This document shows, piece by piece, positions 1 to 6,493 of a stretch of DNA of 7,062 bases. Both the position numbers and the translations under genes were made by a program. The stretch is taken from NCBI GenBank assembly GCA_030619585.1, contig JAUXBD010000071.1, positions 1-7,062 of the forward strand, in the 5' to 3' direction. Origin of the DNA: Desulfobacteraceae bacterium. Lineage in GTDB: Bacteria; Desulfobacterota; Desulfobacteria; Desulfobacterales; SURF-7. Numbering within the stretch: the stretch's first letter is position 1; each line of letters opens with the position of its first letter. The notes beneath the pieces are model-generated. The model had not been told where the DNA came from, ran no database searches, and was given only the letters and a program-made list of their open reading frames with translations.

Positions 1-1013
1 CGCTCTGTGATATCCCGGGCATGGCATACCATGCTATCAGTCTTTTTATCGTGGCCTGTCAAAAGATTCCCAGTACGAAATACAGGAAATACAGTGCCGT
101 CTTTTCTTTTGTGCCAGACTTCTCCTGCATAAGAGCCATTTTTTATTACTGTTTGATTAAAAGGTATAATCTCATTTTTGAACTGCTCTTCAGTATGAAA
201 CAACCCCACATTTTTTTCTATCAACTCAGAAATTTCATATCCGTGCATGAAAGCCCATGCATGGTTGATAAACTGCAGCTTTCCGCTCAGATCGGTAACC
301 GCGATACCGTCGACAGATTGCTCCACTGCTTTTTCCAGCATAAGGGTTTTTCTTAAGGGACGGCTTATGGTACGGTTTACAATTACCGAGACCATAATCA
401 AAGCGCTGACTACCACAGTAAAAAACACAACTATATTAAGATATCGCTGTTGTTTTGTATTATTGATTATGGCGGACAGTTCTGTTTTGAGTTCATTTGC
501 AAATTCTTCTGCAAAATATGTTAATTTTCCCCTTATCTGGCTTGTCTGATCAGCAAGAATAATAGCCTTGCTTTCAAAAAGGTTTTCTATTTCTTCCTTA
601 CCTTCCTCCGTACCGTTTGGGAAGATCTCTGTCATCCTGTAAACGGTTTGCGCTTCTTTTGTAAAATCTTTTAATTTTTCCACACACTCGTTTACACTGT
701 CTATTATTTCTCTATCCAGACCTTTAAGCTTGGATATTATAACAAGCGCGTTTTGTGCTTCTTTGGATTTAGTAAGTGCCAATTCGAAGAAAGACTCATC
801 CCCCACCATGACAGCCTCTCTGTAAAGCTTGATCTGTTCATCAAATGCAGTGAGAGACAGCCGACTTTGGGTAGCGGCAGGGAATAGATATTCCGACACA
901 TTATGCAAGCAGGACTCTGTTTGCCGGCCTGAAACAAAACCAAGGGCCATGGAGATGAAATACCCCACGATCAAAATACTTAAGCTAAGCCATATCTTTG
1001 TTAATATGCCCAT
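1..1013 (-). CDS. Membrane-anchored PAS-domain sensor protein, probable histidine kinase (C-terminus beyond window)
   Basis: An open frame starts with ATG at 1013 and runs leftward off the window, giving 337 complete codons and no stop. Residues about 8-28 form a first hydrophobic helix. Residues about 30-190 are a mainly helical, charged, probably extracytoplasmic sensing region, and about 192-213 form a second membrane helix. A short HAMP-like start (ISRPL, 216-220) leads almost directly into a PAS domain from about 228. PAS hallmarks are AVEQSVDGIAVTD, the FIN segment, WHKRKDGTVFPV and the closing DITE at the left edge. This layout is typical of sensor histidine kinases, but no HisKA or ATPase domain is visible, so a diguanylate cyclase or other output is possible. 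The start lies 2 nt after the purB stop with no convincing Shine-Dalgarno sequence, so translation is probably coupled to purB. An in-frame TTG at 1019-1017 overlaps that stop and is an alternative start. The ligand cannot be told from the sequence. Confidence 0.85.
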   Translation of the reverse strand, partial: MGILTKIWLSLSILIVGYFISMALGFVSGRQTESCLHNVSEYLFPAATQSRLSLTAFDEQIKLYREAVMVGDESFFELALTKSKEAQNALVIISKLKGLDREIIDSVNECVEKLKDFTKEAQTVYRMTEIFPNGTEEGKEEIENLFESKAIILADQTSQIRGKLTYFAEEFANELKTELSAIINNTKQQRYLNIVVFFTVVVSALIMVSVIVNRTISRPLRKTLMLEKAVEQSVDGIAVTDLSGKLQFINHAWAFMHGYEISELIEKNVGLFHTEEQFKNEIIPFNQTVIKNGSYAGEVWHKRKDGTVFPVFRTGNLLTGHDKKTDSMVCHARDITE

Positions 1014-1015
1014 AA

Positions 1016-2377
1016 TCAATAAGAAAAATACCTGTCAACAAGCTCTTTGGCAAGTCCAATATATTTATCAACTGTTAGGTCTTTCATTCTCTTTTTATAA
1101 TCAGGAGGCACGGTCTCAAGTCTGTCAATAAAACCGTCAAGTTCCTTTTGCGTGACTTTTTTACCCTGGGTAAGCTCTTTTAGTTTTTCGTATGGATTCT
1201 TTTCATTAAAAACTCTCATTGCAGTTTGTATTGGTTCGGCAAGCAGTTCAGGGTTTTCGGCAATATCCTTTTTGATAACATTCGGATTAAGTTCAATTTT
1301 ACCAAGCCCCTTTAAAGTGCTTTTAAGTCCTATGAGAAAATATCCAAACACAGCACCCAGGTTTCTAAGCACAGTACTATCTGTCAGGTCCCTTTGAAAT
1401 CTTGAGTTGAGAAGTTTTACGGCCAAATGCTCCATTATGGATATGGCAATCCCCATATTGCCTTCGCTGTTTTCAAAATCTATGGGATTTACCTTATGGG
1501 GCATTGTGGATGAGCCGATTTCGCCTTTTTTTAACTTTTGTTTGAAGTATCCCAGAGATATGTACCCCCACATATCTCTGTTTAAATCAATAATAATGGA
1601 AGAAGCCCTTATCATGGCGTGGAGGAGTTCTGAAATATGGCTGTAGGGATTTATCTGTGTTGTAAACAAAAGGGGTTTTACCCCAAGGTGTGTTGAAATA
1701 AACCTTTGGCTTTCTTCAATCCAGTCGATATGGGGAAATACAAAATGGTGTGCATTGAAGTTTCCTGTGGCGCCGTTCATTTTTGCCAGGATCTCTGTAT
1801 TCTCAATAGTCTTAAGCTCTCTTCTGATTCTCCATGCAAAATTCACAAACTCCTTTCCCACAGTTGTGGGTGTGGCGGGCTGTCCGTGTGTTCTTGACAT
1901 CATGGGTATGGATCTATATTTTTTCCCCAGCTCCTCTATATTAACTAAAACCTGGGACAGGGTTTCCACAATCAACATTCTTCCCTCTTTAATCATCAAT
2001 GCATAGGAGGTATTGTTTATGTCCTCTGATGTACATGAAAAATGTACCCACTCCTTTATTGAGTCCAGGCCTGTTTCAATAAGTTTCTCCTTAATATAAT
2101 ATTCAACAGCCTTTACATCATGGTTTGTTGTCTCCTCTATCTTTTTCACCTCAAGTGCAGCTTCGACATCAAAATTCTTTGCAATTGCATCAATCTTTTT
2201 AATATCTTGTTCAGAGACTTCGGCAAGTTTCAAATCTCCAACCAAAAATATCAGCCATTTTATCTCCACTATAACCCTGTGCTTTATAAGACCGTATTCT
2301 GAAAATATATCCTGAAGGTTTAGTGTTAATTTCCCGTATCTCCCATCCAAGACTGAAACAGCTTTTATCTTGTCCAT
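1016..2377 (-). CDS. purB: Adenylosuccinate lyase (E. coli PurB type)
   Basis: This cytosolic purine enzyme of the fumarase/aspartase superfamily cleaves SAICAR to AICAR plus fumarate, and adenylosuccinate to AMP plus fumarate. The 453-residue length matches the roughly 456 of E. coli PurB. The family signature loop GSSTMPHKVNPIDFENSEGN lies at about residues 288-307 and carries the serines of the catalytic loop (Ser289/Ser290). SRTHGQPATP at 161-170 supplies the catalytic histidine, His164. CTSEDINN (115-122) and QRDLTDSTVLRN (328-339) are also nearly identical to the E. coli enzyme as I recall it. No key residue is missing, so the enzyme should be active. The ATG at 2377 is preceded by AAGGG (2384-2388 on this strand) at suitable spacing. 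The gene is transcribed away from the transporter operon and is followed after 2 nt by the sensor gene. No other pur gene is in the window. Confidence 0.97.
   Translation of the reverse strand: MDKIKAVSVLDGRYGKLTLNLQDIFSEYGLIKHRVIVEIKWLIFLVGDLKLAEVSEQDIKKIDAIAKNFDVEAALEVKKIEETTNHDVKAVEYYIKEKLIETGLDSIKEWVHFSCTSEDINNTSYALMIKEGRMLIVETLSQVLVNIEELGKKYRSIPMMSRTHGQPATPTTVGKEFVNFAWRIRRELKTIENTEILAKMNGATGNFNAHHFVFPHIDWIEESQRFISTHLGVKPLLFTTQINPYSHISELLHAMIRASSIIIDLNRDMWGYISLGYFKQKLKKGEIGSSTMPHKVNPIDFENSEGNMGIAISIMEHLAVKLLNSRFQRDLTDSTVLRNLGAVFGYFLIGLKSTLKGLGKIELNPNVIKKDIAENPELLAEPIQTAMRVFNEKNPYEKLKELTQGKKVTQKELDGFIDRLETVPPDYKKRMKDLTVDKYIGLAKELVDRYFSY
1553..1580 (-). repeat. Perfect 11-bp inverted repeat inside purB
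   Basis: The arms CAGAGATATGT (1553-1563) and ACATATCTCTG (1570-1580) are exact reverse complements around a 6-nt loop. The stretch encodes the conserved RDMWGYISL region of PurB, so the protein explains the bases at least partly. The purB mRNA could fold here into a stable hairpin with a G-rich loop. It has no U tract and lies mid-gene, so it is not a normal terminator. Function unknown. Confidence 0.7.
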
Positions 2378-2447
2378 AATATACCCTTGACTAGTTTGAA
2401 AGAATCATTAATTTAACGCATCAAAATAGCTTATTAACCGAAATCTT

Positions 2448-2476
2448 TCTAAACGTAAATAAATAAAGGAAAGCAA
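2448..2476 (-). promoter_or_regulatory. Candidate sigma70-type promoter for purB and the sensor gene
   Basis: Read on the minus strand, TTGCTT (2476-2471) and TTTAGA (2453-2448) stand 17 nt apart, about 70 nt upstream of the purB start. Both boxes deviate from consensus and the region is AT-rich, so chance matches are likely. I saw no E. coli-like PurR operator. Confidence 0.25.
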
Positions 2477-2501
2477 GTTGAAAAAATCAAATATATGCCT
2501 A

Positions 2502-2531
2502 TTGAAATACATAATACCTTTATGATATAGA
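2502..2531 (+). promoter_or_regulatory. Candidate sigma70-type promoter for the transporter operon
   Basis: TTGAAA (2502-2507) and TATAGA (2526-2531) are separated by 18 nt and lie about 65 nt before the start of the ATPase gene. This is the best promoter-like pair I found on this strand of the divergent region, but the AT-rich background makes it tentative. Confidence 0.3.
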
Positions 2532-2552
2532 GCTTTTGATTATTAACTGCAA

Positions 2553-2580
2553 CCAGGTTTCTTAAAAAAATTTAAACCGG
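2553..2580 (+). repeat. Small imperfect inverted repeat before the transporter operon
   Basis: GGTTT (2556-2560) pairs with AAACC (2574-2578). CC at 2553-2554 can pair with GG at 2579-2580 if A2555 bulges out. The AT-rich loop is 13 nt. The element ends 3 nt before the AAGGAGA ribosome binding site of the ATPase gene (2584-2590), so it could be an operator or a leader hairpin. The stem is short and may be coincidental. Confidence 0.25.
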
Positions 2581-2596
2581 ATTAAGGAGAATAGTT

Positions 2597-3538
2597 ATGA
2601 TACAGGTCGAAAGTCTGACCAAATATTATAATGATCTTTGCGCTGTGAACGAAATCAGTCTTGAGATCAGGAAAGGAGAGATCCTGGGTCTTTTGGGACC
2701 AAATGGGGCCGGCAAAAGCACAATGCTCCGGATGCTTACAGGGTATATAAGGCCATCTGCCGGGACAATCCACGTAAAAAATTTAGATATAGCCAATCAG
2801 GATCTGGAGGTTAAAAAGCTGATGGGTTATCTTCCGGAATCCGCTCCATTGTACCATGATATGCTTGTTTTCGACTATCTTGGTTATGTTGCAAGTATCC
2901 GTGGGATAGAAAAAAACAAAAAGTTCTCACGACTGAAGGAAATTTCAGAACTTTGCGGTCTAAACAGTGTAATGCATATGTCCATAAGCGAGATTTCCAA
3001 AGGCTACAAGCAAAGAGTTGGTCTTGCCCATGCCATGATGAGTGACCCTGAAATACTGGTTTTGGATGAACCCACCTCAGGCCTTGACCCAAACCAGATA
3101 GTAGAGATCAGAAGAATCATCAAACAGATAGGAAAAGAGAAAACCATAATCTTCTCCACCCATATTCTCAGTGAAGCTGAAGCAACCTGCGACCGTATTG
3201 TTATCATAAACCAGGGAAAGATTGTGGCTGATGACAGCGCTGACAACTTAAAAATGTCATTGGGTAAAGAGTCTCTAATCAATATCTCTTTGTTGAATGC
3301 GGACATTGCATCGGTAAAAAAAGAACTTGATACCATTGAGGGCATATCGAGCATTTCCCAGATCAATGGCCGGGATGATAAAAGTGTCCTTAGCATATGT
3401 GTAACATGTAAGGGCTCATCAGACCCCAGAGAGGAGATATACAAAAAAATTAAAAATACCGACTGGACTATCATAGACTTTCACCAGGAGGCTAAAACTC
3501 TGGAAAAGATATTCAGAGAACTTACCAAGGAGAATTAA
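2597..3538 (+). CDS. ABC-2-type transporter ATP-binding protein, GldA-like
   Basis: This is the cytoplasmic ATPase subunit that would power the permease encoded next. Over 313 residues the motifs appear in order: Walker A GPNGAGKST (34-42), a Q-loop position reading YLPES (78-82), the signature variant ISKGYKQR (133-140), Walker B ILVLDE with catalytic Glu158, D-loop SGLD (161-164) and switch His189 in STH. All catalytic residues are present. After about residue 220 comes a C-terminal extension of some 90 residues, as in the drug- and GldA-type branch of the family. The ATG at 2597 follows AAGGAGA with 6 nt spacing. The stop is 1 nt from the start of the permease gene, and AAGGAG (3527-3532), inside the end of this gene, is that gene's ribosome binding site. 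The assignment to the GldA group rests on the neighbouring GldF-, GldG- and DUF4340-like genes; a sequence match alone would also allow a multidrug or NatA-like exporter. Confidence 0.93.
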   Translation: MIQVESLTKYYNDLCAVNEISLEIRKGEILGLLGPNGAGKSTMLRMLTGYIRPSAGTIHVKNLDIANQDLEVKKLMGYLPESAPLYHDMLVFDYLGYVASIRGIEKNKKFSRLKEISELCGLNSVMHMSISEISKGYKQRVGLAHAMMSDPEILVLDEPTSGLDPNQIVEIRRIIKQIGKEKTIIFSTHILSEAEATCDRIVIINQGKIVADDSADNLKMSLGKESLINISLLNADIASVKKELDTIEGISSISQINGRDDKSVLSICVTCKGSSDPREEIYKKIKNTDWTIIDFHQEAKTLEKIFRELTKEN

Positions 3539-3539
3539 T

Positions 3540-4244
3540 ATGAAGCAGGTTATCAATATCTTTAAAAAGGAGTTTGGTGATTATTTTGTATCCCCTATCG
3601 CCTATATTGTTATCTCAACTTTTCTTCTGGTAACAGGGTGGTTTTTCTTTTCAACCTTTTTCCTGTACAACCAGGCCAATCTTAGAAATTTTTTCTCCCT
3701 TCTGCCCATAACATTTTCTTTCGTAGTTCCCGCAGTTACCATGAGACTGTTTTCAGAGGAACTCAACGTGGGCTCTTATGAGATTCTACTCACAATGCCG
3801 GTAACATTTATGGACGTTATTTTGGGCAAGTTCCTGGCAGGTGTTACATTTGTTGCTGCCATGCTGCTCCCCACCATTGCCTATCCAATAGCCATATCCT
3901 TTATGGGGCAACTTGACTGGGGGCCTGTCATCGGAGGTTATATTGGAGCCATTCTTCTGGGCGCGTCTTTTTGTTCCATAGGACTCTTTGCCTCAGCACT
4001 CACACGAAACCAGATCATAGCTTTTATTATTGCAATGGCCATATGTTTTTCCCTTTTCCTTATAGACAAGATGCTTTTTTTCATTCCGAGAAACCTTGTG
4101 GGAATTATAGGATATATGGGAGCAGATGCTCACTTTCAGAACATATCAAAGGGCATTATTGATTCACGTGATATTCTGTTTTTTATAAGTGTTTGCTTCA
4201 TTGGCCTTTACAGTACACACATTGCAATGCAGGGGAAAAAATAA
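3540..4244 (+). CDS. ABC-2 family permease subunit, GldF-like
   Basis: This is the integral membrane subunit that should form the translocation path with the upstream ATPase, probably as a dimer. The 234-residue protein is strongly hydrophobic, with about six helices at roughly 20-42, 51-69, 92-115, 128-152, 156-176 and 211-229. A conserved cytoplasmic segment (residues 71-89) with the SEELNVGSYEILLTMP pattern lies between helices 2 and 3. It is characteristic of GldF/NosY-like ABC-2 permeases and probably contacts the ATPase. The YMGADAHFQNISKGIIDSRD segment before the last helix is also typical of this group. ATG 3540 has AAGGAG 7 nt upstream. The gene lies 1 nt after the ATPase stop and 11 nt before the GldG-like start. 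The transported substrate cannot be inferred. Confidence 0.9.
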   Translation: MKQVINIFKKEFGDYFVSPIAYIVISTFLLVTGWFFFSTFFLYNQANLRNFFSLLPITFSFVVPAVTMRLFSEELNVGSYEILLTMPVTFMDVILGKFLAGVTFVAAMLLPTIAYPIAISFMGQLDWGPVIGGYIGAILLGASFCSIGLFASALTRNQIIAFIIAMAICFSLFLIDKMLFFIPRNLVGIIGYMGADAHFQNISKGIIDSRDILFFISVCFIGLYSTHIAMQGKK

Positions 4245-4250
4245 AGGAGA
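4244..4250 (+). promoter_or_regulatory. Ribosome binding site that fixes the GldG-like start
   Basis: AAGGAGA lies 5 nt before ATG 4256. The longest open frame begins earlier, at ATG 4193 inside the permease gene, but that start lacks such a site and would add 21 residues of overlap. The start at 4256 also places the membrane anchor right at the N-terminus. Confidence 0.85.
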
Positions 4251-4255
4251 TAAAA

Positions 4256-6481
4256 ATGGCAGTAAATTTCAAACCGGAAAACTATTTTAAACTCTTAATA
4301 TACCTGGTTGTGATCATCCTTGTAAATGTGGCGGGAGTCACCCTGTTTTTCAGGATTGATCTTACTGAAAACAAAATATATTCGATTTCCAAAGCCAGTA
4401 AAGAGGTTGTTAAAACACTTTCAGAACCTTTGACCATAAATGTGTTTTTCACAAAAAACCTTCCGGCCCCACATAATAATACGGAAAGATACCTGCACGA
4501 CCTTTTGGAAGAATACTCCATCAGCGCAAACAAATATTTTAACTATAAATTCTATGATGTGAGCCCTGAAGGAGACAGTGCAAATATGGAGGCTGCAAAA
4601 AACAGCGAGCTTGCCAAAAACTACGGGATTCATCCGGTTCAGATCCGGATAGTTGAAAAAGATGAGGTGAAATTCAAAAAGGCATATATGGGCCTTGTGT
4701 TGATTCACGGAGATATAATTGAAAAGATACCCACAATCACATCAACCGATGGTTTGGAGTACAAACTTACCACAGCCATAAGAAAAATGAATAACAAGAT
4801 CAGCGCTCTTTTGGCCCTTTCCGACAAGATTAAAATAAAGCTGTTTCTCTCATCCTCTTTGAAAATCGTCGCCCCTTTCATGCAAATCAAGGATCTTGGG
4901 CAACTTCCCGATGAAATTGAAACTATTGCAAACAAATTAAACGTTAAGAATTATGGAAAACTTGCATTTGAATATCTTGATCCTTCAACAGGCAAAGGCC
5001 TTGATGAACAGGTAAAAAAGCACAACATCATGAGCCTGCAGTGGCCGGCCCTTTCAAACGGGAAAATTCAGCCGGGAGAAGGAGCCATAGGCCTTGTTCT
5101 GGAACATAAAGACAAGGCCATTACAATACCGCTTATTCAGGTATTAAGGATACCTTTGATCGGTACACACTACCAGCTCACGGAAACAAGTGATTTAGAA
5201 GAGATCATAAGCGAAAGCATTGAATCTTTGATCGATATCAACGAAGACCTTGGGTTTTTAGCTGATCACGGCTCCCTCACACTCTCTGCGCCACAAATGA
5301 TGGGGCAACCCCAGCAGCAGGGCATGGATTCCCTCACAAATTTCCAGGCCCTTGTTTCGGAAAACTACAGTATCAAAGAAATAAGTCTTAAAGAACAGGA
5401 TATACCGAAAAGCATTAAATGCCTTGTTATAGCAGGCCCGAAAGAGCAATTTACAGATTATGAACTTTTCCAGATTGACCAGCATATCATGAGGGGAAAC
5501 AGCCTTGCCCTGTTCATGGAGACCTTTCACGAAGTTATGCCGCAACAAAACAATCTTTACATGTATAACCAGGGGCCCAGCTATGTTCCCCTCAATACCG
5601 GGATAGAAAAGCTGTTATCCCATTACGGTATAAGCGTTAAAAAGTCCTATGTTATGGATGAAAGCTGTTACAAGCAATCGTCTCCGCAACAGTTTGGGGG
5701 AGGTGAAAGAAAAATCTATTTCGCTCCTATCATTAAGAACGAATTCATAAACAATGACCTTGCCTTTATGGACAATATCAAGGGCCTTATCGTCCTGAAG
5801 GTCTCTCCTGTTACCATTGATCAAGAACGTATTTCAAAAAACAACCTTGTTGCCCGCAGACTGTTTTCCTCATCGGAAAAGTCCTGGGAGATGAAGGATA
5901 GAATCAATCTAAATCCCATGTTCATGACACCACCCAAATCAGATGAAGAGAAAAAGAGCATAACCCTTGCCTATTTAGTCGAGGGGGAGTTCCCCAGCTA
6001 TTTTGCGGGCAAGACAATACCAATCAGGGAAAAAGCATCTGAAGAAGGGGCACAAGAAAAGGAAGGCCAAACATCTGAAGATAAAAAGCCTGAAGATAAA
6101 AAGAAAGATGAAAAACAGTCTGAAATAGACAAGATTAAAGGTGAAGGCGACTTCATCTCCAAGGGGAAACCGGGGAAAATATTTATCATTGCGTCATCTG
6201 AAATACTAAAGGACAATATTCTTGACCCGGAGGGACAAAGCCCCAACTCAACTTTTGTGATGAATGTGCTTGATTCTCTCAACAATAACGATGCAACAGC
6301 TGCCATGAGAAGCAAAGTACAGCGTTTCAACCCCCTGGCCGAAACCGAGCCGGGTACGAAAACCTTTGTTAAATTTTTTAATATCGCAGGCCTTCCTGTG
6401 ATGGTAGTTGTCTTTGGTCTTATTGTACTTTTTCGAAGGCACTCCAGAAAAAACCATATAAAGATGATGTTTCAAAAATAG
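4256..6481 (+). CDS. GldG-like ABC transporter auxiliary protein (ABC_transp_aux family) with duplicated N-terminal domain
   Basis: This protein is the predicted extracytoplasmic accessory subunit of the ABC complex. Its 741 residues begin with a membrane helix (about 12-32) followed by RIDLTENKIYSIS, typical of the GldG family. Two consecutive thioredoxin-like domains appear to follow at about 55-187 and 188-339. The central ABC_transp_aux region has FLADHG (334-339), then CLVIAGPKEQFTDYELFQID and HIMRGNSLALFME. A lysine- and glutamate-rich linker spans about 591-631, and a second membrane helix (about 704-726) ends in a basic cytoplasmic tail. Both ends are therefore anchored, with the bulk outside. 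Flavobacterial GldG is about 560 residues, so the extra domain and linker explain most of the excess length. The frame is intact to TAG at 6481. The next gene starts 12 nt later, with AAGGA (6484-6488) as its binding site. The family name reflects gliding in Bacteroidetes; gliding should not be assumed here. Confidence 0.9.
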   Translation: MAVNFKPENYFKLLIYLVVIILVNVAGVTLFFRIDLTENKIYSISKASKEVVKTLSEPLTINVFFTKNLPAPHNNTERYLHDLLEEYSISANKYFNYKFYDVSPEGDSANMEAAKNSELAKNYGIHPVQIRIVEKDEVKFKKAYMGLVLIHGDIIEKIPTITSTDGLEYKLTTAIRKMNNKISALLALSDKIKIKLFLSSSLKIVAPFMQIKDLGQLPDEIETIANKLNVKNYGKLAFEYLDPSTGKGLDEQVKKHNIMSLQWPALSNGKIQPGEGAIGLVLEHKDKAITIPLIQVLRIPLIGTHYQLTETSDLEEIISESIESLIDINEDLGFLADHGSLTLSAPQMMGQPQQQGMDSLTNFQALVSENYSIKEISLKEQDIPKSIKCLVIAGPKEQFTDYELFQIDQHIMRGNSLALFMETFHEVMPQQNNLYMYNQGPSYVPLNTGIEKLLSHYGISVKKSYVMDESCYKQSSPQQFGGGERKIYFAPIIKNEFINNDLAFMDNIKGLIVLKVSPVTIDQERISKNNLVARRLFSSSEKSWEMKDRINLNPMFMTPPKSDEEKKSITLAYLVEGEFPSYFAGKTIPIREKASEEGAQEKEGQTSEDKKPEDKKKDEKQSEIDKIKGEGDFISKGKPGKIFIIASSEILKDNILDPEGQSPNSTFVMNVLDSLNNNDATAAMRSKVQRFNPLAETEPGTKTFVKFFNIAGLPVMVVVFGLIVLFRRHSRKNHIKMMFQK
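4418..4816 (+). repeat. Protein-level internal repeat, copy A, in the GldG-like gene
   Basis: This segment encodes residues 55-187. It starts LSEPLTINVFF, continues through NKYFNYKFYDVSPEG and KAYMGLVLIHGDIIEKIPTI, and ends TDGLEYKLTTAIRKM. Each block has a counterpart in the same order in the following segment. The similarity is seen in the protein only, which suggests an old duplication. Confidence 0.65.
4817..5272 (+). repeat. Protein-level internal repeat, copy B, in the GldG-like gene
   Basis: This segment encodes residues 188-339. Its blocks LSDKIKIKLFL, VKNYGKLAFEYLDPS, GAIGLVLEHKDKAITIPLI and TSDLEEIISESIESL line up with copy A in order. It has a somewhat longer middle and an extra SSSLKIVAPFM stretch. 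Copy B runs straight into the FLADHG motif that normally follows a single N-terminal domain in this family. Confidence 0.65.
6074..6103 (+). repeat. 15-bp tandem repeat, two copies, in the charged linker of the GldG-like gene
   Basis: TCTGAAGATAAAAAG (6074-6088) is followed directly by CCTGAAGATAAAAAG (6089-6103), with one mismatch. They encode SEDKK then PEDKK. The unit length is a multiple of three, so the copy number could change without a frameshift. It lies in the low-complexity linker before the C-terminal part of the protein. Confidence 0.8.
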
Positions 6482-6493
6482 GAAAGGATAACA

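Noticed and set aside
19..34. Inverted repeat GCATGG/CCATGC with a 4-nt loop
   Set aside because: It is only a 6-bp stem inside PAS coding sequence (MVCHAR), within chance expectation.
244..261. Inverted repeat TGCATG/CATGCA
   Set aside because: It is a short 6-bp stem inside conserved PAS coding sequence (WAFMHGY), with no flanking signal.
21..549. Plus-strand open frames at 21-356 and 247-549
   Set aside because: They lie antisense to the PAS sensor gene, whose minus-strand frame shows clear membrane helices and PAS motifs. The plus-strand products show no recognisable domain.
1000..1020. Terminator between purB and the sensor gene
   Set aside because: The gap is 2 nt and no GC-rich stem followed by a U run is present, so co-transcription is more likely.
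2811..3474. Minus-strand open frames at 2811-3092 and 3004-3474
   Set aside because: They are antisense to the ATPase gene, which carries all ABC motifs in the plus frame. They have no domain or ribosome binding site of note.
4193..4255. Upstream ATG at 4193 as start of the GldG-like protein
   Set aside because: It would overlap the permease gene by 52 nt and put 21 non-family residues before the membrane anchor. ATG 4256 has a strong AAGGAGA at correct spacing.
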